Origin: UBA4615 sp044368415
GTDB taxonomy: Bacteria > Pseudomonadota > Gammaproteobacteria > Burkholderiales > Burkholderiaceae_E
Reading direction: 5' to 3'
NCBI GenBank assembly: GCA_044368415.1
Contig: JBIPLJ010000031.1
Span: forward strand, 1-49,272
DNA length: 49,272 bases
Part shown: positions 15,889-25,111 of the stretch, in pieces
How positions within the stretch are numbered: the first letter of the stretch is position 1
Layout: each line of letters begins with the position of its first letter
Program-made: the position numbers and the translations under genes
Notes under the pieces: generated by a model
Databases searched by the model: none
What the model saw: the letters and a program-made list of their open reading frames with translations, nothing else
Told to the model about the DNA's origin: nothing

Positions 15889-16847
15889 CCCGCCGTGCCA
15901 TCGCGGTCATGCTGCTCGGGGCGTCGAGCTGGTTCGCCACGGCCGCCCACTGTCTCGCCGCGCCGCTCGAGGTCGAGTTCGTCGACGCGAGCCGCCCGAC
16001 GCGCTGCGCCGAGGAGGACAACGTCTACGTCAAGCTCGTCGGTGCGCCGGTCGCTTCGTTCCGGATCACCGCCGAGCATCCGCCCTACATTGCCGACGTG
16101 CACACCGACAGCACCGCACCCGACTTCACCGACTGCGACATGTCGTCCGACCCGAGCTTCGCCTTCACCCCCCGCACCGTGGTGCTGCACGAGGATGCGT
16201 CGATTCGTCTCGTAGGCCACACGTTCGCCACGAACTGGCGGCCCGAGTCGGTCGAGCTGCGGGTCGGTTCGCGCGTCGAGACCGGCCTGCACCTGGTGCA
16301 GCTGATCCGCCGGCTCCCGGCGCGCGACGTCGAGATCCTGGTGGTCTATCCGGCCGATGGCTACTGGCGGCCCAAGCCGCTGCCGCCCGGCTCGCTGCCC
16401 GACACCGCCTATGGCAGCTCGTTCCTGATCGGGCCGGTCGAGGAGGATGGCCGCCCGTTCGTCGCGATCCGCAGCCTGACGTTCGAGCCGGCGACGCTCA
16501 CCTTCCGGCTGGTCTTCCGCGACGGCTCGCGTGGGGTGCTGTCGGTCGCCGAGGCGAGCGCCGAGCGCCTCGCCCTGTCGGTCGCGCTCGATCCGCCGGT
16601 CGCGCCGGGTCGGCCCTTCGCCGCGCTGCGCTCGATGTTCGTCGCGACCGCGCAGGCGGACGTCGCGCTTGCGCGCTGGGAGGGCGGGGCGCGCGGCACG
16701 GGGCAGGCGCCGGTGATCGGCTTCGGCAGCGCCGGTGCGCGCAGCGCGCGCTTCGGCCGCGTCGAGCCCTCGCGCCACAACCTGAGCGCCCCCGACCTGG
16801 TGTTCGACGCGTTTTTGTCGTCAGGCGACGCGGGAGTCTGGCGATGA
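15885..16847 (+). CDS. exported protein of unknown function coupled to the MdoH-like gene
   Basis: A 320-residue protein. The GTG start at 15885 overlaps the stop of the glucosyltransferase. MTRRAIAVMLLGASSWFATA plus AHCLAAP is a Sec signal peptide with cleavage near CLA-AP. The mature protein is beta-rich, with cysteines in TRCAEEDNV and DFTDCDMSSD, and repeated strand patterns (ELRVGSRVETGLHLVQLI, DVEILVVYPADGYWRPKP, TLTFRLVFRDGSRGVLSV). I do not recognise the family. Tight coupling to an OpgH-like enzyme suggests a periplasmic partner, perhaps a substitute for OpgG, but this is inference. Its stop overlaps the start of the RibD-like gene (ATGA). Confidence 0.7.
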   Translation: MTRRAIAVMLLGASSWFATAAHCLAAPLEVEFVDASRPTRCAEEDNVYVKLVGAPVASFRITAEHPPYIADVHTDSTAPDFTDCDMSSDPSFAFTPRTVVLHEDASIRLVGHTFATNWRPESVELRVGSRVETGLHLVQLIRRLPARDVEILVVYPADGYWRPKPLPPGSLPDTAYGSSFLIGPVEEDGRPFVAIRSLTFEPATLTFRLVFRDGSRGVLSVAEASAERLALSVALDPPVAPGRPFAALRSMFVATAQADVALARWEGGARGTGQAPVIGFGSAGARSARFGRVEPSRHNLSAPDLVFDAFLSSGDAGVWR

Positions 16848-17650
16848 ACGCCCCCGACGTCGGCCTGCCTCACGGGCTCGTATCGACCGGCGAGCCACCG
16901 CCCGATGATTGCGCCGACTGGCAGGCGGTGCTGGCCGCACGCCACGGCCGCGGCCCAGTGCCCGAGGGCACGGCGCTCACGACGCTGTATGGCCCGCTGT
17001 GCGCGCCGCGCCGCGAGAGCTGCGCGTTCGCGCATCTCGCGCAGAGCCTGGACGGGCGCATCGCGACCGCCGGTGGCATGTCGCGCTGGCTGAGCGGTGC
17101 CGAGGACCTGCTGCACACGCACCGGATGCGCGCGCTGTGCGATGCGGTGTTGGTCGGCTCGCAGACCGTGCTGCACGATGATCCGCAGCTCACCGTGCGC
17201 CGCTGCACCGGCACGAGCCCGGTACGGGTCGTCATCGATCCGGAGCGCCGGCTCGACGCCACCCAGCGCGTGTTCCGCGACGGTGCTGCGCCAACGCTGC
17301 TGCTGGTCGCCGAGGACCGCTTGGGCGAGGGGCCGGACCCGGGCCTCGCCGAGCTGGTGCCGATTACGCGTATTGCCACCCAGCTCGATCCGCGCGAGAT
17401 CCGGCGCGTGCTCGCGCGGCGCGGGCTCACCCGGATCTTCGTCGAGGGTGGCGGCAGCACCGTGTCGCGGTTCCTCGCGGCGGGCGCACTCGATCGCCTG
17501 CAGATCACCATCGCGCCGGTGATCCTCGGCTCCGGGCGACCCGGGCTCGTGCTGCCGGAGATCAGCGACCTCGCGAACAGCTTGCGGCCGCGCACGCGCC
17601 GCTTCGACTTCGGCGACGACACCTTGATCGAGTGCGTGTTCGATGACTGA
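16844..17650 (+). CDS. RibD C-terminal/DHFR-like NADPH reductase
   Basis: A 268-residue protein from the ATG at 16844, overlapping the previous stop by four bases. The core matches the RibD reductase domain (dihydrofolate-reductase fold): FAHLAQSLDGRIATAGGMS, HRMRALCDAVLVGSQTVLHD, DPQLTVRRCTGTSPVRVVID, a central ARRGLTRIFVEGGGSTVSRF, then RLQITIAPVILGSGRPGL. In riboflavin synthesis this fold reduces the ribosyl side chain of the pyrimidine intermediate. No deaminase domain is present, so it is a stand-alone reductase. In this operon, beside a pterin-synthase-like gene, it more likely acts on a pterin or related GTP-derived intermediate. The substrate is unknown. The next gene overlaps its end by 8 bp. 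Confidence 0.85.
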   Translation: MNAPDVGLPHGLVSTGEPPPDDCADWQAVLAARHGRGPVPEGTALTTLYGPLCAPRRESCAFAHLAQSLDGRIATAGGMSRWLSGAEDLLHTHRMRALCDAVLVGSQTVLHDDPQLTVRRCTGTSPVRVVIDPERRLDATQRVFRDGAAPTLLLVAEDRLGEGPDPGLAELVPITRIATQLDPREIRRVLARRGLTRIFVEGGGSTVSRFLAAGALDRLQITIAPVILGSGRPGLVLPEISDLANSLRPRTRRFDFGDDTLIECVFDD

Positions 17651-18623
17651 GCCGATGTGCGCGCGGGCGTTCTGGACGGTGGAACCGGGCCGGGGCGAGC
17701 TGCGCGACGAGCCGCTCGCCGAGCCCGGGCCCGACGAAGTCCGGGTCCGCACGCGCCGCAGCGGGATCAGCCGCGGCACCGAGTCGCTGGTCTTTCGCGG
17801 CGGCGTGCCGGCGAGCCAGCGCGTGGCGATGCGCTGCCCGTTCCAGCAGGGCGAGCTGCCCGGCCCGGTCAAGTACGGCTATGCATCGGTCGGCGTCGTC
17901 GAGGCCGGGCGCCCTGCGCTCGTCGGACGGCGTGTCTTCTGCCTGCATCCGCATCAGGACCGCTACGTCGTGCCCGCCGACGCGGTGCTGCCGCTGCCGG
18001 ATGCGGTGAGCGATGCGCGCGGCGTGCTCGCGGCGAACATGGAGACCGCGGTGAACGGCCTGTGGGACGCCGCTCCCCGCGTCGGCGACCGGATCGCGGT
18101 GGTCGGCGCCGGCGTCGTCGGCAGCCTGGTCGCCGCGCTCGCCGCCCGAATCCCCGGCACGCGCGTGGAACTGGTCGATCCGGACGAGCGCCGCGCGCCG
18201 CTCGCCGCGCGGCTGGGCTGCGCGTACGCGACGCCGGCCCGTGCCTCGGTCGACGCCGATCTCGTCGTGCACGCGAGCGGCCGTCCGGAGGGCCTCGCGA
18301 CCGCGCTCGGTCTGGCCGGCTTCGAGGCTACCGTGCTCGAGCTCAGTTGGTACGGCGACCGCGCGGTGTCGGTGCCGCTGGGCGAGGCCTTCCATTCGAA
18401 ACGGCTGCAGCTGCGCTCCTCGCAGGTCGGCGCGATCGCGACTGCGCAACGCGCGCGCTGGAGCCACCGCCGCCGGATGACGCTTGCACTCGAGTTGCTC
18501 GCCGATCCGACCTTCGATGTGCTGCTAGGCGCCGAGAGCCCGTTCGAGCGGCTGCCCGCAACGCTCGCCCGCCTCGCCGACGCGCCCGACGGCGCGCTCT
18601 GCGAGCTCGTCGCCTATCCCTGA
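17643..18623 (+). CDS. medium-chain dehydrogenase/reductase (BchC-like, probably zinc-free)
   Basis: A 326-residue MDR protein starting at the ATG at 17643, 8 bp inside the previous gene. The N-terminal GroES-like domain has RRSGISRGTESLVFRG and GPVKYGYASVGVVEAG, which recalls BchC-type dehydrogenases. The nucleotide-binding motif is IAVVGAGVVGSLVAALAAR (about residue 150), followed by VELVDPDERRAPLAARLG. The usual catalytic-zinc cysteine/histidine set and the four-cysteine structural zinc loop are absent, so it is probably a zinc-independent oxidoreductase. The middle His-rich segment (FCLHPHQDRYVVP) is typical for the subgroup. It likely oxidises or reduces an alcohol/ketone on the product of the neighbouring genes. 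Confidence 0.82.
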   Translation: MTEPMCARAFWTVEPGRGELRDEPLAEPGPDEVRVRTRRSGISRGTESLVFRGGVPASQRVAMRCPFQQGELPGPVKYGYASVGVVEAGRPALVGRRVFCLHPHQDRYVVPADAVLPLPDAVSDARGVLAANMETAVNGLWDAAPRVGDRIAVVGAGVVGSLVAALAARIPGTRVELVDPDERRAPLAARLGCAYATPARASVDADLVVHASGRPEGLATALGLAGFEATVLELSWYGDRAVSVPLGEAFHSKRLQLRSSQVGAIATAQRARWSHRRRMTLALELLADPTFDVLLGAESPFERLPATLARLADAPDGALCELVAYP

Positions 18624-18685
18624 ACCCAAACGGACCGACCGGGACCCGCTCGCGCCCCCCCTAACTCTGCTGCCGGAGAAAACTC

Positions 18686-19090
18686 GTGTACTCGCTCGCC
18701 GTATCGGACCACTTCATGATCGCCCACGGCTTCCGAGGCGAGGTCTTCGGGCCGGCGCAGAAGCTGCACGGCGCCACCTACGCGGTCGAGGTCGAGTTCC
18801 GCCGCGCTGCGCTCGACGCCCACGGGCTGGTCTGCGACATTGGCCTGGCGCTGCAGGTGCTGCACGAGGTGCTGGGCGCGCTCAACTACCAGAACCTCGA
18901 CGAGTTGCCCGAGTTCCGCGGCATCAACACCACCACCGAGTTCCTCGCCGGCGAGATCTTCCGGCGGATGGCCGAGCGCGTCGCGCAGGGTGCGGTCGGC
19001 CCCGGGACCGCCGGCGCGCTCGCGTCGATGCGGGTGGTACTGCGCGAGTCGCCGGTCGCCTGGGCGGCCTTCGAGGGCGCGCTGGCTTGA
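18686..19090 (+). CDS. divergent 6-pyruvoyl-tetrahydropterin synthase/QueD-like protein
   Basis: A 134-residue T-fold protein of the PTPS/QueD family from the GTG at 18686, with CCGGAGAAA just upstream. Family landmarks are the first zinc histidine in DHFMIAHGF (His14), DIGLALQVLHEVLGALNYQNLDE, NTTTEFLAGEIF with the conserved Glu, and the terminal Glu of RVVLRESPVAWAAFEG. The signature C-x3-HGHxY is altered to AQKLHGATY (residues 24-32): both the catalytic Cys and the second zinc His are absent. I recall similar HGAT proteins in other phyla, so this is probably a distinct subfamily rather than a mutation. The substrate is presumably dihydroneopterin triphosphate or a relative. The glycosyltransferase start overlaps its stop (TTGA). 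Confidence 0.85.
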   Translation: MYSLAVSDHFMIAHGFRGEVFGPAQKLHGATYAVEVEFRRAALDAHGLVCDIGLALQVLHEVLGALNYQNLDELPEFRGINTTTEFLAGEIFRRMAERVAQGAVGPGTAGALASMRVVLRESPVAWAAFEGALA

Positions 19091-20169
19091 GGCCCCTGGG
19101 GTTCGTCGTCCCAGGACGGCTGGACCAGCTGACCGGCGGCTACCTGTTCGACCGGCGCTTGGTCGACGGGCTGCGGGCCCGCGGGCGCGCCGTGTCGGTG
19201 ATGGAGCTGGACGGCGCCTTTCCCGATGCGGACGACACAGCGCGCGAGGCGTCGCGGGCCGCGCTCGCCGCGCTTCCCTGCGACGCGCTCGTGGTGATCG
19301 ACGGCCTCGCGCTACCCGGCTTCGAGACCTGCCTCGCTGCGCACGCGCACAGGCTGCGGCTGGTCGGCTTCGTGCATCACCCGCTGTCCTCGGAGGCCGG
19401 CGCGGTGCCCCGGCACCTGGCGCGCTACGCGGCGCTCGAGGCTCGGCTCTGGCCGCTGCTGCGCGGCATCGTCTGCGCGAGCCCGTACACCGCGCGGCAA
19501 GTGATCGCCGCCGGCATCGCCCCCGACCGGGTGGCCGTTGCGCCGCCGGGCACCGAGCGCCCGGCCGAGGCCGCAGGGCCGGCGGCCGCCGCGGGGCTGG
19601 CGCCCGACGGCGACGGCGACCGCGCGGTCCGCTTGCTCACGGTCGGCACCCTCACGCCGCGCAAAGGGCACCTCGACCTGGTCGAGGCGCTGGCGGACCT
19701 GGGCGGCCTAGACTGGCGGCTCGACTGCGTGGGCAGCCTGGTGCGCGATCCGCACTGCGCCGCCGCGGTGCGCCGCGCGATCGAGGCGCACCGGCTTGGC
19801 GGGCGCATCACGTTGCTTGGCGAGCTGCCGGCGGCGGACCTCGACGCCGCATGGCGCCGGGCCGATGCCTTCGTGCTGCCCTCGCTGCACGAGGGCTACG
19901 GCATGGCCTTCGCCGAGGCGCTTGTGCGCGGCCTGCCGATTGTCGCGACCCGCGCCGGCGCGCTGCCCGAGACCGTGCCCGCGGATGCCTCGCTGCAGGT
20001 GCCGCCGGGCGATGTCGGCGCGCTGCGCTGCACGCTGCGCAGGCTGCTCGGCGACGCCGCGTTGCGCGGGGCGCTCGCGGCGGGCGCGCGACGCGCCGGG
20101 GCCGAGCTGCCCGACTGGCCAACCGCGGTGGATCGCTGGACCGCTGTCGTGGACCGGCTCGCGGCATGA
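19087..20169 (+). CDS. family 4 glycosyltransferase
   Basis: A 360-residue GT-B enzyme. It starts at the TTG at 19087, which overlaps the preceding stop. The acceptor-side Rossmann domain begins PLGFVVPGRLDQLTGGYLFD with the Gly-Gly loop. The donor domain has LLTVGTLTPRKGHLDLVEAL, VGSLVRDPHC, LGELPAADLDAAWRRAD and the GT4 signature LPSLHEGYGMAFAEALVRGL (Glu-x7-Glu), then PIVATRAGALPETV. No membrane segment is seen, so it is cytoplasmic. In context the acceptor is probably the small molecule made by the RibD-, MDR- and PTPS-like proteins rather than a polysaccharide. That is inference. ATGA overlap links it to the methyltransferase. Confidence 0.87.
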   Translation: MRPLGFVVPGRLDQLTGGYLFDRRLVDGLRARGRAVSVMELDGAFPDADDTAREASRAALAALPCDALVVIDGLALPGFETCLAAHAHRLRLVGFVHHPLSSEAGAVPRHLARYAALEARLWPLLRGIVCASPYTARQVIAAGIAPDRVAVAPPGTERPAEAAGPAAAAGLAPDGDGDRAVRLLTVGTLTPRKGHLDLVEALADLGGLDWRLDCVGSLVRDPHCAAAVRRAIEAHRLGGRITLLGELPAADLDAAWRRADAFVLPSLHEGYGMAFAEALVRGLPIVATRAGALPETVPADASLQVPPGDVGALRCTLRRLLGDAALRGALAAGARRAGAELPDWPTAVDRWTAVVDRLAA

Positions 20170-21050
20170 GCGGCTTCGACGCCGACTGGCTGCGGCTGCG
20201 CGAGCCGCTGGACGCGGCGTCGCGCGATGACAAGCTCGCTGCGCGCTTCGCCGGGGTGATGCAGGCGCGCCGCGCCCGATCCGCGGACCGGCTGCGCATC
20301 GTCGACCTCGCGGCCGGCACCGGCGCCAACCTGCGCGCGCTCGCGCCGCGGCTGGGCGGCGAGCAGCACTGGACCTTGGTCGACTTCGACCCCGCGCTGC
20401 TCGCCGCGCAACCGGCGGAGCTCGCACGCTGGGCGGGCGCGCGGCGCTGGGCCTGCGAGCCCGAGGACGCTGGCGTGACGGTTTGCTGCGGCACGGCGTC
20501 GTGGCAGGCCCGGGGGCGCGCGCTCGACCTCGTAGCCTCCCTCGAGACGCTGGACGCCAGCGAGTTCGACGCGGTCGTCACCACCGCCTTCCTCGACCTG
20601 GTCTCCGCGCGCTGGCTCGAGCGCTTCGCCGCCTGGCTGGCAGCGGCGCGGCTGCCCCTGCTCGCGACCCTGAGCGTCGATGGTCGGCGCGATTGGCATC
20701 CGCCGCTGCCCGGCGACGCGACGCTCGATCGCGCATTCCGAATGCATCAGGGCGGCGACAAGGGCTTCGGCGCGTCGCTCGGCATTGGCGCTGTTGCCCA
20801 CCTGACGGCATGCCTGTCGGCGCTCGGCTTCGAGGTGTCCACCGCGCGCAGCGATTGGCATATCGATGCGTCGAACCGGCTGCTGCTGGAGCGGCTGGCC
20901 GCCGAGGCGGTGCAGGCGGCCTGTGAGGCCGAGCCGGCGCGGCACACGGACTTCCACGCATGGGCGGCCGCTCGCGCGGCCCACGCGCTCGACGGGCGCC
21001 TCGCGCTCGAGGTCGGCCACCTCGACCTGCTCGCGTTGCCGTCGACGTGA
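20166..21050 (+). CDS. SAM-dependent methyltransferase
   Basis: A 294-residue class I methyltransferase, last gene of the tightly packed operon, with an ATG at 20166 overlapping the glycosyltransferase stop. SAM-binding motif I is RIVDLAAGTGANLRALAPRL (about residue 43) and the acidic post-I residue is in HWTLVDFDPALLA. Motif IV corresponds to FDAVVTTAFLDLVSARWLE. The later part (GDATLDRAFRMHQGGDKGFG, then LGFEVSTARSDWHID) has no family name I recognise. The stop codon lies inside a GTGAG tandem repeat (21047-21066), so slippage would change the last residues. It presumably methylates the same product the glycosyltransferase decorates. Confidence 0.82.
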   Translation: MSGFDADWLRLREPLDAASRDDKLAARFAGVMQARRARSADRLRIVDLAAGTGANLRALAPRLGGEQHWTLVDFDPALLAAQPAELARWAGARRWACEPEDAGVTVCCGTASWQARGRALDLVASLETLDASEFDAVVTTAFLDLVSARWLERFAAWLAAARLPLLATLSVDGRRDWHPPLPGDATLDRAFRMHQGGDKGFGASLGIGAVAHLTACLSALGFEVSTARSDWHIDASNRLLLERLAAEAVQAACEAEPARHTDFHAWAAARAAHALDGRLALEVGHLDLLALPST

Positions 21051-21066
21051 GGTGAGGTGAGGTGAG
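21047..21066 (+). repeat. pentanucleotide tandem repeat (GTGAG x4) overlapping a stop codon
   Basis: Four perfect copies of GTGAG. The TGA at 21048-21050 that ends the methyltransferase gene lies in the first copy. Repeat loss or gain would not move this stop, which is in the first unit, unless the unit itself were lost. Confidence 0.9.
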
Positions 21067-21092
21067 GCGGCGCATACCGTCAGCGTGGGCTT

Positions 21093-21138
<46 letters not shown>

Positions 21139-21142
21139 GCGC

Positions 21143-22321
<1,179 letters not shown>

Positions 22322-22587
22322 CGGGGGTGTCCGGAGGCGGCGTGCGGCCGATTCTGGTGGCCGGGTCCGCGAGCGTCAAACCGGGGCGGCCAGCGCGCGA
22401 CCACGATCCCCTCGTGCTCGCGGTCCCTCAAGTGCCGGATGGTCGGCGCGGTCGAGGCCGCCGATATCGGCGGGCGCATCGGGCTGCTGGTGCTGCGCTA
22501 CGAGGACGGTGCGCTGTTCGGCGCGCGCATGACACACTCGCGCTCGACGACCCGATCCGATTCGCAATCCGACCCCTGGAGCCCCTC

Positions 22588-23487
22588 ATGAGCGACACGA
22601 ACGCGTACCTCCCGCCCAAGGTCTGGACCTGGAACAAGGCCAGCGGCGGGCGCTTCGCAAACATCAACCGCCCGATCGCAGGACCCACCCACGACAAGGA
22701 CCTGCCCGTCGGCCGGCATCCGATGCAGCTCTATTCGCTCGGCACGCCGAACGGACAGAAGGTCACGATCATGTTTGAGGAGCTGCTTGCGCTCGGCCAC
22801 GCCGGCGCCGAGTACGACGCCTGGCTGATCCGTATCAACGAGGGCGACCAGTTCGGCAGTGGCTTCGTCGCCGCCAACCCGAACTCCAAGATCCCCGCGC
22901 TCGTCGACCGCAGCGGACCCGAGCCGCTGCGGGTCTTCGAGTCCGGGGCGATCCTGATGCATCTGGCAGAGAAGTTCGACGTTCTCCTGCCGAAGGCTGC
23001 CGCGGCCCGCGCCGAATGCCTGTCGTGGCTGTTCTGGCAGATGGGCAGCGCGCCCTACCTGGGCGGTGGCTTCGGCCACTTCTATGCGTACGCGCCCACC
23101 AAGATCGAGTATGCGATCGACCGGTTCGCGATGGAGACCAAGCGCCAGCTCGATGTGCTCGACCGGCGTCTGGCCGAGAGCGAGTTCCTCGGCGGCGCCG
23201 ACTACACCGTCGCCGACATCGCCGTCTGGCCATGGTACGGTGGGCTGGTCAAGGGGTTGCTCTACGGGGCGGGCGAGTTCCTCTCGGTCCACGAGTACAC
23301 GCACGTCCTGCGCTGGGCCGACCAGATCGGCGCGCGGCCGGCGGTGCGGCGCGGGCGCATCGTCAACCGGGTGATGGGTGACCCGGCGATGCAGCTTCGC
23401 GAGCGGCACGAGGCGAGCGACTTCGAGACGAAGACACAGGACAAGGTCGAGGCCCGGGCCGCCGCGACATCGGACGGGGCCGGCTGA
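22588..23487 (+). CDS. yghU: YghU-type glutathione transferase / disulfide-bond oxidoreductase
   Basis: A 299-residue Nu-class glutathione transferase. It closely follows E. coli YghU: YLPPKVWTWNKASGGRFANI, NRPIAGPTHDKDLPVGRHPM, QLYSLGTPNGQKVTIMFEEL, EYDAWLIRINEGDQFGSGFV, NPNSKIPALVDRSG and FESGAILMHLAEKF in the thioredoxin-like domain. The helical domain follows with GGGFGHFYAYAPTKIEYAID, DYTVADIAVWPWYGG and PAVRRGRIVNRVMGD. YghU binds two glutathiones and reduces disulfides and peroxides. The start ATG at 22588 matches the family N-terminus. The C-terminal 30 residues (SDFETKTQDKVEARAAATSD) are slightly longer than in E. coli. Confidence 0.95.
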   Translation: MSDTNAYLPPKVWTWNKASGGRFANINRPIAGPTHDKDLPVGRHPMQLYSLGTPNGQKVTIMFEELLALGHAGAEYDAWLIRINEGDQFGSGFVAANPNSKIPALVDRSGPEPLRVFESGAILMHLAEKFDVLLPKAAAARAECLSWLFWQMGSAPYLGGGFGHFYAYAPTKIEYAIDRFAMETKRQLDVLDRRLAESEFLGGADYTVADIAVWPWYGGLVKGLLYGAGEFLSVHEYTHVLRWADQIGARPAVRRGRIVNRVMGDPAMQLRERHEASDFETKTQDKVEARAAATSDGAG

Positions 23488-23903
23488 GCGCTGTATCGGG
23501 CATGGCAGGAAGGTCGCCGTCATTCAAGAATGCCGAGACGCCTCCCACCTTCGCGCGCCTGTACCTGCACCCGCCCCTCTCCTCGAGCCCCAGACCGCGT
23601 GTTCGATCCCAGAGGCGTCAGGCCGGATTGCAGCGTACCTGGCTCGCCTCGAAGGGTCGGGTCGCGTCTCGATCGTCGCCGACTACACCGCCGACCGATA
23701 CCTCACGAGATCACTGTTGCTGGCGGGCGGCTACGACTAAGACGCCGCAGACTGGTACTTGCAGCCGCTCCGTCCGCACGGGCAGCGGCTGGCCGATCAA
23801 CACCTCTCTCGATCCCGTCGGCACCACGCCCTCGACGATCCGCGGGCCTACCGGGCTGGCCGCCTCGCTGAGGACGGGAGCAGATGATCGTCGCCGATCC
23901 GGA
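23488..23903. other. gap with a possible gene remnant
   Basis: No intact gene. From about 23625 to 23887 one plus-strand frame reads GRIAAYLARLEGSGRVSIVA, then DYTADRYLTRSLLLAGGYD, meets a TAA at 23738-23740, and stays open in the same frame for about 50 codons (DAADWYLQPLRPHGQRLADQ onward) to a TGA. Codon use looks coding on both sides of the TAA, which suggests a decayed gene, but I recognise no family and cannot set its start. It marks the left edge of the accessory patch beside tRNA-Met. Confidence 0.35.
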
Positions 23904-25109
23904 TCAGTTCGTCCCGGTGATCGCCGGCGGGGCGGGCAGGGGCGTGAAGGCGTGGCGCATCTGCATGTGCTGACCCCACGCGTGCTGAACGAACGGGTCC
24001 GCGACTTCGAACTGGCCGTGTCCGCGTCGAAGAATCAGGTTCGCGGCAACCAGTTTGTCGATCACCGGAATCATGTCGTTCGTCGAGATCTCGCGGCCGA
24101 GCTCTCGGGAGAACACCGCGAGCGTGTCCGCCGCATAAAGTCCGCGGTTCTGGCCCCCCGCGATCCTCGAGAACGCCAGAACGGCGAGCTCTCCAGCGTC
24201 TTCGATCGTCTGGATCTCGATGTCGGCCGCGGTTGTGGCGATGGTCGCGCAAATCGTCGCGAACGACACTGCCGAATCAAGGTTTCGGCCAGAGGCGATC
24301 TCGTCCTGGAACTGCCGAATTGCCTTCGCGAGTTCCTCCGGCCGGCTGCCCATCCGTTGAAACCCATGGTATGCCGCGTCCAGGGGTGGAGCTACCAGGC
24401 CGGCTGTCTCGATTCGACGCAGGAACCATTGGACGTAGTCCTTGCCCAGCGGCTCGAACGACGCCGTGTGGGCGCCAGCGAAAGCCTGCGACCTGCGCGT
24501 GGCCATGTCGGTGACGAGCGACTTGTGGGAGCCGGTGCCGACGATGAGCAGCTTGCCGGGCAGGTCAGTCGCCGTGTTCACGGTGTCTCGAGCGGCCTTG
24601 AGAGCGAACAGCATGTCCTGCCCATCCTGCGTAGCGACGGCCTGCTGCACCTCGTCGATGATCAGTACGACGTCGCCTTCCGACTTGCGGACGATCTCGA
24701 CGAAGACGTCGGCGAGGGTGACCCCGCCGGGCTCTCCGATCGAATCCAACTGGATGCCGAAGGAGAGGCCTGCAGCTCCGAAGTTCATGCCTTTGGCCCT
24801 TCGGAGCCGGCCCAGGAGGGCGGATCCAGGAGTTGCAAGGCTGGCGATCGCCTGTTGGACGGCGTCCTTCACCAACGCCATGGGAGGGCGCGATCGGTCG
24901 GTCCAGAGGTCTACGTAGAGCGTGAGGGCGCCCTTGTCCAGGAGCGCGGGGATCAGGTCCTGCCGAACGAAGGTCGTCTTCCCGATTCGGCGGATGCCGG
25001 ACAAAAAGACCCCCGAGCGCAGGGCTTGGTCAAGCGGACCGGGCCGGAGCAGCTGCTGCGCAAGCGAGCTGGCGTACTCGGGGCGGTGGAAGATGCTCAG
25101 GTCGGCCAT
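23904..25109 (-). CDS. ORC1/Cdc6-like AAA ATPase of unknown role
   Basis: A 401-residue P-loop ATPase. Walker A is GIRRIGKTTF (residues 38-47), Walker B is DVVLIIDEVQQ (about 146-156), and a sensor-1-like strand is GKLLIVGTGSHKSLV. The C-terminal third (ADTLAVFSRELGREISTNDM, then IDKLVAANLILRRGHGQF and EVADPFVQHAWGQHM) looks like a winged helix. The overall design resembles ORC/Cdc6-like or DUF234-type archaeal-style ATPases that occur as single genes on mobile islands. Base composition is less GC-rich than the neighbours, and the promoter region is AT-rich, suggesting acquisition. No toxin, nuclease or transposition partner is adjacent. Function unknown; defence, replication or maintenance roles are possible. 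Confidence 0.8.
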   Translation of the reverse strand: MADLSIFHRPEYASSLAQQLLRPGPLDQALRSGVFLSGIRRIGKTTFVRQDLIPALLDKGALTLYVDLWTDRSRPPMALVKDAVQQAIASLATPGSALLGRLRRAKGMNFGAAGLSFGIQLDSIGEPGGVTLADVFVEIVRKSEGDVVLIIDEVQQAVATQDGQDMLFALKAARDTVNTATDLPGKLLIVGTGSHKSLVTDMATRRSQAFAGAHTASFEPLGKDYVQWFLRRIETAGLVAPPLDAAYHGFQRMGSRPEELAKAIRQFQDEIASGRNLDSAVSFATICATIATTAADIEIQTIEDAGELAVLAFSRIAGGQNRGLYAADTLAVFSRELGREISTNDMIPVIDKLVAANLILRRGHGQFEVADPFVQHAWGQHMQMRHAFTPLPAPPAITGTN

Positions 25110-25111
25110 GG

